A stretch of DNA of 60,277 bases, from contig CANIAP010000009.1 of assembly GCA_947465765.1 (NCBI GenBank), positions 1-60,277 on the forward strand. The letters run 5' to 3'. This stretch comes from a bacterium (GTDB lineage Bacteria; Margulisbacteria; Marinamargulisbacteria; SXXA01). Below, in pieces: positions 7,407 through 16,079 of this stretch (its first letter is position 1; the number at the start of each line of letters is the position of its first letter). Under the pieces are notes generated by a model that saw only the letters and a program-made list of their open reading frames with translations, searched no databases and was not told the origin of the DNA. Position numbers and translations under genes: made by a program.

Positions 7407-9572
7407 ATGAAACTCGAACACTCATACGATGAATTAATGGTTGAAATACAGAAGTATATGTCGCCAGACTCTGTGCAGCTGGTTCAACGGGCCTATGAAT
7501 TCGCGAACAATGCCCATAAGAAACAGGTCCGAAAATCCGGGGATCCTTATATTTCTCATCCCGTTGAAGTGGCCTATATCCTGGCGGAGTTGGGGCAAGA
7601 TCCTGCGGCGGTCTCCGCAGGCCTGTTACATGACACCATTGAAGATACGAGCGTCACCAAAGAGCATATTGTCAAAATGTTTGGTGAGGATATTTATAAC
7701 CTCGTCGAAGGGGTCACTAAGCTCGGGAAAATCTATTTCGAGTCCAAAGAAGAAGAGCAAGCAGAAAATTTTAGAAAAATGTTTTTGGCGATGGCCAAGG
7801 ATCTTCGGGTCGTCATCATCAAATTGGCGGACCGACTTCATAATATGCGGACCCTCAAACACCTTCGCAAAGAAAAACAGATTCTTATTTCGCGCGAAAC
7901 CCGAGAGATTTTTTCGCCGTTGGCCCATCGTTTGGGAATGTGGTCTCTGAAATGGGAACTCGAAGACTACGCGTTTTATTATCTCCAACACGATGAATTT
8001 CAACGGATCAAAAAATTGGTGGCACTTCGTCGCGATGAACGGGAATTGGTGATTCAGACGGTTATCGATGATTTGACCACTGCGGTTTATTCGGCGGGGA
8101 TTACGGCCAAAATCTTTGGTCGCCCGAAACATTTTTTTAGTATTTATAAAAAGTTGGTAACTCAGAATTTGAGTTTCGATGAGCTATTCGATACCCTCGG
8201 TGTACGGATTATTGTCGAAGACTTAAAGGAATGTTATTCGGTGTTGGGCGTGGTTCACTCTGAATACAAGCCGTTGGCGGGGCGCTTCAAAGATTACATT
8301 GCGATGCCCAAATCCAATCTGTACCAATCCTTACACACGACGGTGATGGGCCGGTTTGGTAAGCCGGTTGAAATTCAAATCCGAACCAAGGAAATGCATC
8401 AAATTGCGGAATACGGAATTGCGGCGCATTGGCGATATAAAGAAGGGGCCCGTCAAAGTAATTTTGATGGCGATTTTGCCTGGCTGCGGCAGATTTTGGA
8501 ATCCGAAAAAGAAGGCACCGCGCCCAAAGACTTTCTTCAGAATTTAAAGTTGGATCTGTTTATCGACGAGGTTTTTGTATTTACCCCGAAAGGGGATGTT
8601 CAGGTACTTCCTAAAGGCGCATCACCGATTGATTTTGCTTACAAAATCCATTCACAAATTGGACATTGTTATGTCGGGGCTAAAATAAATAGCCAAATCG
8701 TCAATACGAATTACCGGCTCCAAAGTGGCGACCGTATCGAGATATTAACTTCCAAAACCCCGAATCCCAAATTGGATTGGCTCAATGTGGTTCATACCCG
8801 GCAGGCCAAGACCAAGATTAAGCAATGGTTTAAACGTCAGAATCAGCAAGACACCCTCAACAGAGGCAAAGAAAAGCTGGAACGATTGCTCGTGTTTCTC
8901 GGATTTGTTCCGCGAGAGGTGCTCACCAAAGACCTCACGGAAAAATTTGTGGCCCATGTGGGTGTCCAGCGCATCGAAGAGCTCTATTGCGGACTGGCCG
9001 AAGGGGATATTTCCACCCGAGAAATCGAGGTTGCGGTGGAGCGATTGCTCAAGCGGGAGCCGCAACATCGTCCGGCGATATTGCCACCGCCGTCGAAGGC
9101 CGTTCAAAAAAATGGGATTAACGAGATCCGGGTTCTTGGCGAAACGAACGTCTTGGTCACCATCCCCAAGTGTTGTAGTCCCGTGCCTGGCGATGCAATC
9201 ATCGGGTATGTCACGACTGGGCGAGGGGTCGCGGTGCATCAAACGGATTGTCCGAATATTTTGGGGTTATCCGATGCCGATCGTCCCCGGCTCGTTGATG
9301 TTGAGTGGAGTTTGGCCGGTTCGGGTAAATTATTTCGGGCAACGATCCAAATTGAAGCCTTTGATCGTATTGGAATTCTGGAAGATATTATTCATCGAAT
9401 TACCGATACCAAGACGAATATCCAAGAAATTCGAACTAAAACGGCGAAAACTGGGGGGCGGATGAAGGCGGTGATTACCGTTAATATTCGTGATATTCAG
9501 CAGCTTAGTCGGATTCGCCAAGCGGTCGCTTTGGTGGCGGATGTGTATTCGATTCAGCGGGGAGCAAAGTGA
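7407..9572 (+). CDS. rel: Bifunctional (p)ppGpp synthetase/hydrolase, RelA/SpoT family
   Basis: This is a 721-residue long Rel protein. The HD hydrolase is intact: H51, H75-D76 and the ED pair in LLHDTIEDT. The synthetase core lies near 260-340, with GRFKDYIAMPKSNLYQSLHTT. A TGS domain follows near 385-445 (DEVFVFTPKGDVQVLPKGASPIDFAYKIH), then a zinc-finger-like CCSPVPGD segment and a C-terminal ACT domain (about 645-721). Both activities should be present, so this enzyme alone could set ppGpp levels in starvation. The ribosome site is weak and distant. The stop overlaps the rdgB start as TGATG. Confidence 0.95.
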   Translation: MKLEHSYDELMVEIQKYMSPDSVQLVQRAYEFANNAHKKQVRKSGDPYISHPVEVAYILAELGQDPAAVSAGLLHDTIEDTSVTKEHIVKMFGEDIYNLVEGVTKLGKIYFESKEEEQAENFRKMFLAMAKDLRVVIIKLADRLHNMRTLKHLRKEKQILISRETREIFSPLAHRLGMWSLKWELEDYAFYYLQHDEFQRIKKLVALRRDERELVIQTVIDDLTTAVYSAGITAKIFGRPKHFFSIYKKLVTQNLSFDELFDTLGVRIIVEDLKECYSVLGVVHSEYKPLAGRFKDYIAMPKSNLYQSLHTTVMGRFGKPVEIQIRTKEMHQIAEYGIAAHWRYKEGARQSNFDGDFAWLRQILESEKEGTAPKDFLQNLKLDLFIDEVFVFTPKGDVQVLPKGASPIDFAYKIHSQIGHCYVGAKINSQIVNTNYRLQSGDRIEILTSKTPNPKLDWLNVVHTRQAKTKIKQWFKRQNQQDTLNRGKEKLERLLVFLGFVPREVLTKDLTEKFVAHVGVQRIEELYCGLAEGDISTREIEVAVERLLKREPQHRPAILPPPSKAVQKNGINEIRVLGETNVLVTIPKCCSPVPGDAIIGYVTTGRGVAVHQTDCPNILGLSDADRPRLVDVEWSLAGSGKLFRATIQIEAFDRIGILEDIIHRITDTKTNIQEIRTKTAKTGGRMKAVITVNIRDIQQLSRIRQAVALVADVYSIQRGAK

Positions 9573-10147
9573 TGCGGGTGGTGGTGGCCTCCGGTAACGC
9601 GCATAAGGTGGCTGAAATTCAATCGATTCTGGGAGATCTTCCGGTCTGTCGGTTTGATGACGTGTTTGGATACCCCCACGACGCAGTCGAAGACGGGCTG
9701 ACATTTGAAGCCAATGCCATCAAGAAAATCGATTTTTTGCCGTTATTTCTCGATACCATTTATTTGTCCGACGACTCCGGTCTAGAGGTGGAGGCACTCA
9801 ATGGGGCCCCGGGGATTTATTCGGCTCGCTTTGCGGGGGCAGGGGCCACCAGTTCCCAAATGTGTACCAAGATCTTGTCGGCCATTGCGGGCGAATCCAA
9901 TCGCCAGGCACGATTTCGATGTGTGATTGCGCTTCGCTTTCCAGATGGGCGGATCGACACGATCAGCGGTGGGGTTGACGGAGTTTTGAGTCATGAAATG
10001 CGGGGGGGAGACGGGTTTGGATATGATCCTATCTTTATCCCGGACGGATATACCCAGACATTTGCAGAAATGTCCTCAAAATTGAAGCATGAATTGAGTC
10101 ATCGGGGGCGGGCACTACGATTGGCAGCCGAAAAGCTTTTACTGTAA
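9572..10147 (+). CDS. rdgB: XTP/dITP pyrophosphatase (HAM1/RdgB)
   Basis: This 191-residue enzyme hydrolyses non-canonical purine nucleoside triphosphates (ITP, dITP, XTP) to keep them out of nucleic acids. Family motifs are clear: SGNAHKVAEI at the N-terminus, the long FEANAIKK helix, SDDSGLEVEAL, GAPGIYSARFAG, GFGYDPIF and the closing FAEMSSKLKHELSHRGRA. The ATG at 9572 overlaps the rel stop; an in-frame GTG one codon earlier is less likely. Length is normal. It sits in a housekeeping series before the KaiC-like genes, 48 bases apart. Confidence 0.94.
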   Translation: MRVVVASGNAHKVAEIQSILGDLPVCRFDDVFGYPHDAVEDGLTFEANAIKKIDFLPLFLDTIYLSDDSGLEVEALNGAPGIYSARFAGAGATSSQMCTKILSAIAGESNRQARFRCVIALRFPDGRIDTISGGVDGVLSHEMRGGDGFGYDPIFIPDGYTQTFAEMSSKLKHELSHRGRALRLAAEKLLL

Positions 10148-10195
10148 ATTGAAGCAGCGTCTGTCGCTAAGCGAAACAAATCAAGAAGAGGTCTA

Positions 10196-10903
10196 ATGGA
10201 AAAAGTTGCGAGTGGAATTGAAGGGTTTGACCAGGTTCTTTTTGGTGGATTTCCCAAAGGGCGATCCTATCTTGTTTCCGGGGAACCGGGCGCTGGGAAG
10301 ACCATATTTACGCTTCAATTTTTACTTGAAGGCCTAAAACATAACGAAAAAACGGTGTACATTTCGATCGACGAAAAACCGGAGCATGTGATTGCCGATG
10401 CCGAGGCCTTAGGCTGGCCATTGCAACAGTATTTGGAATCGGGATTGTTTCAAATTGTGGATGTTACCGCCCATTTTGCGTCGGCCCAATTGGGGGCAGG
10501 TGGTATTGATATCGATCGAATCATCACCGAGGTCCTGGGCTTTGTGCGGCACTTTGGGGCCACCCGATTGGTGATTGACCCGATTGCACCTTTGATATTT
10601 TCTGAACGTCATATTCCTGAGGTCGCGGAGTATATTCGTCGGCTCATTTTTGCAATTGAAGACAACGCGGAATGCACCACACTGTTGACCTCATATTCCC
10701 CAGTCGGTACCGATAAAGTGAGTCATCACGGGATCGAGGAGTTCGCGGCATCGGGGATCATTATTCTCAAACTTGAAAAGTTAAATACTAAATATATTCG
10801 GACGGTTCGCGTGAAAAAAATGCGGGGAACCCGGGTGGATCTTTCGGAATATTCGTTTGAAATTCTTCCTCAACGGGGAATTGTACTGCGACAACCCATT
10901 TAA
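10196..10903 (+). CDS. Single-domain KaiC-like RecA-family ATPase
   Basis: This 235-residue protein belongs to the KaiC/GvpD/RAD55 branch of RecA ATPases. It opens with SGIEGFDQVLFGGFPKG, the family's characteristic lead-in, then a Walker A GEPGAGKT (29-36, K35), a YISIDEKPEH segment with the acidic catalytic site, and a Walker B-like RLVIDPIAPL. It has only one ATPase domain, whereas clock KaiC has two, and no KaiA or KaiB is near. Single-domain relatives act in signalling, motility or gas-vesicle control; the role here is unknown. ATG 10196 has AAGAGG just upstream. Ten bases separate it from a gene with the same ATPase fused to a receiver domain. Confidence 0.85.
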   Translation: MEKVASGIEGFDQVLFGGFPKGRSYLVSGEPGAGKTIFTLQFLLEGLKHNEKTVYISIDEKPEHVIADAEALGWPLQQYLESGLFQIVDVTAHFASAQLGAGGIDIDRIITEVLGFVRHFGATRLVIDPIAPLIFSERHIPEVAEYIRRLIFAIEDNAECTTLLTSYSPVGTDKVSHHGIEEFAASGIIILKLEKLNTKYIRTVRVKKMRGTRVDLSEYSFEILPQRGIVLRQPI

Positions 10904-10913
10904 GTATGACCTC

Positions 10914-12032
10914 ATGACAAAAATTTTAATCGCTGACGATGAATATCATGTATTACTTCTGACCGAGATGGTCTTTAAGGACATCGGGATGGATGTGGTA
11001 ACGGCGAGCGACGGTGAAGCGGCCATTGAATTGGCCATTCGGGAGCGGCCCGACCTGATTATCACGGATATCATCATGCCCAAAAAAACCGGATTCGAGG
11101 TGTGTAAAGCAGTTCGATCTACCCCTGAAATTGCAGACACTCCGATTATTATTATTTCGGCATTGGGGGATGAATACAACAAGCTCACCGGATTTGAAGA
11201 AGGGGCCGATGACTTTGTCACCAAGCCATTTAATGTCGAGGAATTGAAGGCGCGGGCAAAGGCCCTTTTGCTACGGTTTCGAACTCGAAAAGAAGTTCCG
11301 TTGGCCCGGGGTGAGGTGTTGGAACCAATGGCGATTGATACGGTGTCCACTGGGGTGGGTGGCTTGGATGAGGCCCTGTATGGGGGATTCCCAAAAGGGT
11401 CCAATATTTTGGTGATGGGTCCCGTCGGTAGTGGAAAATCAACGTTTGCCCGACAGTTTATGGTTCGGGGTCTTCAGCGGTCGGAGCGAGTGTTGTTTGT
11501 GGCGTTGGATGATAATCCTCATCAAATTCGAACGATTATGGATCGTGATCTCAAAAATCCAATATCTGAACTTGAAACCTTGGGATTGGTTCGGTTTGTT
11601 GATGCATATTCATGGTCGACCTTTTCGGTCCCGGAGTCGGAGCGGTTTGCGGTGAACGGGATGTTGGAGTTGAATCAATTGGCAGGGGTGATATCCGATG
11701 CCGGTTTTGAATTGGGGCAGACCATTCAAAGTAAGCTTGGCGGCCGTCGGGTGGTGGATTCCATTTCCAGTTTATTAATTAATTTTGATTTGCCGTCGGT
11801 GCAACGGTTTCTGAGTCAAATTGCCCGAACTGCGATTTCGTTTGGGGGCGTCACGACGCTATTTTTGGTGGAAGATGGGACCGTGTCCGACCAAACATTG
11901 AACAATATCAAATATTTAATGGATGGTGTGATTGAGTTCGGAGAAGTAAATGGCGATTTCAAGGTGCGGGCGGCGTCGATGAAATGGACTCAGTTTTCAA
12001 ATCGATGGAATCGCAACCCAAAACTGAACTAA
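10914..12032 (+). CDS. Response-regulator receiver fused to a KaiC-like ATPase
   Basis: The 372-residue product has an N-terminal receiver domain (about 1-120) with acidic pair D8-D9, phosphoacceptor D52 (LIITDIIMP), a switch Ser in IIIISAL and the conserved Lys in TKPF. From about 145 it carries a KaiC-like ATPase beginning STGVGGLDEALYGGFPKG, with Walker A GPVGSGKS (K175), FVALDDNPHQI and a Walker B-like RRVVDSISSLL. So ATPase activity or oligomer state may be set by phosphorylation. No histidine kinase is encoded nearby. ATG 10914 is chosen because the receiver strand starts immediately after it; an upstream in-frame start would overlap the previous gene. The pair with the preceding single-domain ATPase suggests hetero-oligomers; that is inference. 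Confidence 0.85.
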   Translation: MTKILIADDEYHVLLLTEMVFKDIGMDVVTASDGEAAIELAIRERPDLIITDIIMPKKTGFEVCKAVRSTPEIADTPIIIISALGDEYNKLTGFEEGADDFVTKPFNVEELKARAKALLLRFRTRKEVPLARGEVLEPMAIDTVSTGVGGLDEALYGGFPKGSNILVMGPVGSGKSTFARQFMVRGLQRSERVLFVALDDNPHQIRTIMDRDLKNPISELETLGLVRFVDAYSWSTFSVPESERFAVNGMLELNQLAGVISDAGFELGQTIQSKLGGRRVVDSISSLLINFDLPSVQRFLSQIARTAISFGGVTTLFLVEDGTVSDQTLNNIKYLMDGVIEFGEVNGDFKVRAASMKWTQFSNRWNRNPKLN

Positions 12033-12047
12033 CAGGAGCCACCCAAC

Positions 12048-14207
12048 GTGCCTAAATTAACAACGGACCAGCAGCGAGCGATTGATTATTTTGAGTCGCC
12101 ACTATTGATTACGGGGCCGTCAGGCGCGGGTAAAACCACCGTAATCGCCCGTAAAGTGGCTCGCATTTTAGAAGAAAAGGAAAATGACCGTGTCTTGGTC
12201 TTGTCTGGATCTCACAAGGCGGTTCGGGATATGGCGGCCTGGGTGGGACAGCTTGTGGCAGAAAATGCTCAAAAAGTCAGGTTCGATAAGCTGGAGCGGG
12301 TATGTTTAGAATGGCTGCGGACCCATGCGGGGGTTCTTGGAATGAACCGGCATTTTGCGGTATATGATGACATCGAGCAATTGAGGATCGTCATTGAATT
12401 AGTGGGGGGAGACGACGCATCTGATGGCGCTCAGTGGGTTCCTCGAGACGCGATTCAGCATATTCGTCGGCTAAAATTGTCTGGAATTTCACCCGAAATG
12501 ATGGCGGATGGGGATCCTGGATTTTCCGAAGCACTTCGCGAGCTCTATCGGGCCTACCAATTGTATTTAACAACATCTCACGCGATCGATCGTGAAGATA
12601 TTGTGGGCTTAGCGCTTCGCCTGGTGACAGAGCGTCCGGAATTGTGCCAAGGGATTGCGAATCGGTATCAATATTGGATTATTGATCAATACGAAGATTT
12701 TGGACCGGTATATAGCCAGTTGGTGGCAAAAATTGCCCCCTATTTAACGCACCTGACACTCTGTGGCGATTCGGAACAGGCCGTCGGGGTGGAATGGGGC
12801 GCTACTGGCGACGCGATTATCCAAGCCTCTCGCCATTTTGTAGGGCTAGAAACTATTTGCCTGACGACGGTATTTAGATCGATTAGTGCGATTGTCGATA
12901 CCTCGCAATCCCTACGGCGGGATCGAAAATCGGTTCCAAATGATGATGATTTTATCGAAGCCGATGACGAGTCCTTGGTTTACTTTTTGGCGTTTGATGA
13001 GCAGGAAGAGGCTCGGTATGTGGTCGATGAGATTAAGTCGCTTCGTCGACAGGACATGCTGTCGCTTAACGATTTTTGTATTTTGTATCGTACCCAATCC
13101 CAAGCCTATTTTTTCGAAGAGCAATTGCGTCAGCAGGCGCTTCGGTTTAGAAGTATTGGGCGATCAGTGATTTATGCCAATTACGAGATACGAGATATTT
13201 TGCTGTACATGCGGGTTCTCTTTAACCCAGCCGATCGGCAGGCTTTGGCCCAACTGTTAGCGTTGCCTCCGTTCCAATTGGACGAGCCGACGGTGGCCAC
13301 TGTGCTTCGACATATTCCCCCGACGCCTGCGGGGATTTTGGAGTTGCAGGGTAAGGAGCTCAAAATCGAGATGGATATTGATGCAAAATTGATCGGATTG
13401 ATTGATTTGTTGGCTCATTGGCATATGGAGATCCGAGAAGATCCAGCGATTCTTGCCGCCACGATTATGAGCCAAATCGCGGACGATAGTGGATATCGGA
13501 TGTTGTTGGAAGAAGAAAATACAGTGGAAGCTATGGAGCGATTGCAAACGATTGATGAGTTCATTGGGGTCGCGCTGGAGCACCAATGGTCTGTGGAACA
13601 ATTGCTGAATTATGTGGCGGTGACGACGCCAGACGATGCCGAAATTAATTCTGGGGATGCGGTGAATTTGATTCCGCTACGCAGTGCAAAGGGGTATGAG
13701 TTTCCGTGTGTATTTGTGTGTGGCCTAGAAGAAGGCTTGATCCCTCATTCCAACGCCCAATTTCAACCGGAACTTTTGGCAGAAGAACGGCGTTTGTTAT
13801 ACATTGGAATGAGTCGTGGATCTAAGCACGTCATATTGACCTCGGCGTTTCGTCGGTCGATGGTCGGGGCGGAATGGGTCGATGATGTATCTCGGTTTAT
13901 CAAAGAACTTCCGCGAACCCGATTGGCCTGTTTTTTTTCGGATCGGTTGGCGCAATCCCATGAGATGTTGATTGATCGTATGAATGATGAGGGATTTAAT
14001 ATTCAGACCTGGCTTCCCCACCCACTGGTATCGGAGCCTCAAATCCAGTCTCTGTATGGGATCGGCGAACCGGTCGAACATGCCAGTTGGGGACGTGGGG
14101 TCATTAAAAAAATCGAAGGAGTGGACGATAAGGTCATACTGCATATTCAATTTGGCGAGCATGAGCGTAAATTGATGGCAAAGTATGCCGATGTCCTCAA
14201 AGTATAA
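12048..14207 (+). CDS. UvrD/PcrA-like superfamily 1 helicase with altered Walker B
   Basis: The 719-residue protein has a UvrD/Rep helicase layout: Q-motif LTTDQQRAIDYF, Walker A GPSGAGKTT (K29), motif VI region EERRLLYIGMSRG, and a PcrA-type C-terminal domain (GEPVEHASWGRGVIKKIEG). Helicases of this family unwind DNA in repair and replication restart. Several core motifs are unusual. Motif II, normally DE[YF]QD, reads DQYED (D213-Q214), moving the catalytic Glu; motif III is GDSEQAVGVEWGA; and motif V lacks its His (IPLRSAKGYEF). ATPase activity may therefore be weak or absent. GTG 12048 has AGGAGCC nearby. It overlaps queE as TAATG and follows the REC-KaiC gene by 15 bases. Confidence 0.8.
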   Translation: MPKLTTDQQRAIDYFESPLLITGPSGAGKTTVIARKVARILEEKENDRVLVLSGSHKAVRDMAAWVGQLVAENAQKVRFDKLERVCLEWLRTHAGVLGMNRHFAVYDDIEQLRIVIELVGGDDASDGAQWVPRDAIQHIRRLKLSGISPEMMADGDPGFSEALRELYRAYQLYLTTSHAIDREDIVGLALRLVTERPELCQGIANRYQYWIIDQYEDFGPVYSQLVAKIAPYLTHLTLCGDSEQAVGVEWGATGDAIIQASRHFVGLETICLTTVFRSISAIVDTSQSLRRDRKSVPNDDDFIEADDESLVYFLAFDEQEEARYVVDEIKSLRRQDMLSLNDFCILYRTQSQAYFFEEQLRQQALRFRSIGRSVIYANYEIRDILLYMRVLFNPADRQALAQLLALPPFQLDEPTVATVLRHIPPTPAGILELQGKELKIEMDIDAKLIGLIDLLAHWHMEIREDPAILAATIMSQIADDSGYRMLLEEENTVEAMERLQTIDEFIGVALEHQWSVEQLLNYVAVTTPDDAEINSGDAVNLIPLRSAKGYEFPCVFVCGLEEGLIPHSNAQFQPELLAEERRLLYIGMSRGSKHVILTSAFRRSMVGAEWVDDVSRFIKELPRTRLACFFSDRLAQSHEMLIDRMNDEGFNIQTWLPHPLVSEPQIQSLYGIGEPVEHASWGRGVIKKIEGVDDKVILHIQFGEHERKLMAKYADVLKV

Positions 14208-14863
14208 TGTACATCAAGGAGATTTTTTATAGTTTTCAAGGCGAGGGTCCGTGGATTGGATATCCTCAGATTTTTGTCCGTTTTTACGGCTGCAATATTC
14301 ATTGTGCGTATTGTGATGAACCCGATTTTGTTCACCAGCGGAAGCCATATACCGTCGATCAGGTCATGGCCGAATTGGCCCCATTGTTGGCTAAGCGGCC
14401 CCATTCCATTTCGATTACCGGGGGCGAACCGTTGATTCAAGTGGAAGCGTTGAAACAACTCCTTCCGCTTCTTCCGATCCCCGCTTACTTAGAAACAAAC
14501 GGCACGCTTCCCCAACACTTGAGTGAGGTGGTGGACTTGTTTGAGTATTTCTCGGTGGATTATAAGCCGGGTTTTGACAAAGAGTTCGCTGAATTTATGG
14601 CCATTTTAAGTGGGCGAAAAAATGTGTTTGTGAAATGGGTCTTAACCAAGGATTTCCCCGTATTAGAGCTTAAAAAAATGATCAACACCGTGGCTACAGT
14701 TGCGCCAGACGTTCCATTTGTGATTCAGCCGGTGACACCGTTTGGTACGGTAAAAGACAGAGCCACGGTGGAGGATATTGAACGTGCGTATAATTTTGCC
14801 CATCAAAAATTGGCGGATGTTCGTATAATCCCACAGACCCATAAAATGATGAGTTTGAAGTAA
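14207..14863 (+). CDS. queE: 7-carboxy-7-deazaguanine synthase
   Basis: This 218-residue radical SAM enzyme converts 6-carboxytetrahydropterin to 7-carboxy-7-deazaguanine on the way to queuosine or other 7-deazaguanines. The N-terminus EIFYSFQGEGPWIG is typical of QueE. The cluster motif is C29-x3-C33-x2-C36 (CNIHCAYC), then SITGGEPL for SAM binding, and a LETNGTL segment. Length is typical of the smaller QueE type. No queC, queD or queF is visible in the window, so the rest of the pathway lies elsewhere. The start overlaps the helicase stop by one base. Confidence 0.9.
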   Translation: MYIKEIFYSFQGEGPWIGYPQIFVRFYGCNIHCAYCDEPDFVHQRKPYTVDQVMAELAPLLAKRPHSISITGGEPLIQVEALKQLLPLLPIPAYLETNGTLPQHLSEVVDLFEYFSVDYKPGFDKEFAEFMAILSGRKNVFVKWVLTKDFPVLELKKMINTVATVAPDVPFVIQPVTPFGTVKDRATVEDIERAYNFAHQKLADVRIIPQTHKMMSLK

Positions 14864-14865
14864 GG

Positions 14866-15735
14866 ATGGGGTCGTTTTTCAAACTTCTCCGCCCCCATCA
14901 ATGGGTCAAAAATATGCTTATTTTTGTCCCGTTGATTACAGCTCACCAACTATTTAATCCTCATATTTTTCGAATCGCCCTGGTGAGCGCCGTTACGTTT
15001 TGTGGGGTGAGTTCGGCGCTGTACATCTTTAACGACATTTTGGATCGACACAGTGATCGGACGCACCCAGTTAAACGATTTCGGCCTATTGCGGCTGGGA
15101 CGATATCGATCGTGGCGGCGGCCAGTATTGCGGGGGTGCTTTTTTGTGCAGCGATGACCGGGGCATTTCTATACTCTAATTCCTTAATGGGATTCCTGTT
15201 TTTGTATGCCATGGTGTCGGCGAGTTATTCTTTGTTTTTGAAACGTCTTTTCTTGGTCGATGTATTTGTCCTTACCGGTCTTTACCTCCTCCGATTGGGG
15301 GTCGGATTTGTCGTGACGGGGTTGGCATATTCGGCATGGTTGCTGGCATTTGCCGTTTTCTTTTTTCTTGGATTGGCCTTGTTGAAGCGGGCAATCGAAC
15401 TCCGTGAAGTGGTTCAAGCGGGGGAGTTTGTATCTCGGAGAGGGTATCGCAAAGTCGATTTTCCTGTGGTTAGTCAGTTCGGAATGGTGAGTAGTTGCAT
15501 CTCATCGCTGGTGTTGGTGCTGTATTTGAACTCTGACCAGATGATTCGACTCTACAAGCATCCCATCATTTTGTGGCTTGTTTGCCCGTTGGTTTTATTT
15601 TGGACCATTCGACTATGGGCCCTGATGTTTCGGGGTGAAGTCAACGAAGACCCGGTACGCTTTGTCATCCGGGATATTCCGTCTTATGGTGTTTCGATAG
15701 CGATTGGGGCGGTATTGTTGGGGGCGTCATTTTGA
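14866..15735 (+). CDS. UbiA-family prenyltransferase (decaprenyl-phosphate phosphoribosyltransferase-like)
   Basis: This is a 289-residue membrane protein with about eight helices and the UbiA signature N56-D57-x2-D60-R61-x2-D64-R-x-HPxKRFRP, plus YSLFLKRLFLVDVFVL in the second half. The HP-x-KR-x-RP form right after the aspartates and the N-terminal LRPHQWVKN match the branch that includes decaprenyl-phosphate phosphoribosyltransferase (DprA/Rv3806c-like), which moves phosphoribose onto polyprenyl phosphate. Menaquinone or heme branches look different. It is followed without gap by a small unknown gene, a GMC oxidoreductase and two epimerases, which suggests synthesis of a modified sugar-lipid or other isoprenoid product. 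Substrate is not proven. Confidence 0.75.
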   Translation: MGSFFKLLRPHQWVKNMLIFVPLITAHQLFNPHIFRIALVSAVTFCGVSSALYIFNDILDRHSDRTHPVKRFRPIAAGTISIVAAASIAGVLFCAAMTGAFLYSNSLMGFLFLYAMVSASYSLFLKRLFLVDVFVLTGLYLLRLGVGFVVTGLAYSAWLLAFAVFFFLGLALLKRAIELREVVQAGEFVSRRGYRKVDFPVVSQFGMVSSCISSLVLVLYLNSDQMIRLYKHPIILWLVCPLVLFWTIRLWALMFRGEVNEDPVRFVIRDIPSYGVSIAIGAVLLGASF

Positions 15736-16079
15736 GGTTGGATAGGGCTGCGGTCATCTCATTTTGCACTGTTTTTCAAGCGACATTAGGGCGTTCGTTT
15801 GATTCCGTTAATGTAGCGGATAGCGTTTTGGCTCATCGTAAACTCGCTCCAGAATGGCTCAACGGAGGTATTGCTCTATTGACGATCATGTTTGAGTGGA
15901 GCGGCATTCTTTGGGCTGGTCACCGATTTTCTCGAATGACGCCCATTCATCAGTTATCGCATATTCACCGGTGGAAAAATGCTCGGTTTGGCGTGTGTCG
16001 CAACACGATTCGTTTTTATGAAAGCTTAATTACATTGGCGGTTTTTTCATCGGACAACCTCCCTCTTAGGGCGAAATGA
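15732..16079 (+). CDS. Small unknown protein between UbiA-like and GMC genes
   Basis: This is a 115-residue frame that starts with TTG inside the UbiA-like stop and ends by ATGA overlap with the GMC gene. That is the coupling pattern used all along this operon, and the main reason to call it real. The protein is rich in Trp, His and Arg in its second half (HRFSRMTPIHQLSHIHRWKN), has one moderately hydrophobic stretch (GGIALLTIMFEWSGILWAGH), and no motif I recognise. It may form part of the complex made by its neighbours. The start codon is uncertain. Confidence 0.5.
   Translation: MRLDRAAVISFCTVFQATLGRSFDSVNVADSVLAHRKLAPEWLNGGIALLTIMFEWSGILWAGHRFSRMTPIHQLSHIHRWKNARFGVCRNTIRFYESLITLAVFSSDNLPLRAK

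Noticed and set aside
7626..8132. 168-residue minus-strand open frame inside rel
   Set aside because: It lies opposite conserved rel coding sequence, has no ribosome site and no motif; it is a shadow.
10196..12032. Circadian clock KaiC
   Set aside because: Only one ATPase domain per protein and no KaiA or KaiB; a clock role is not supported.
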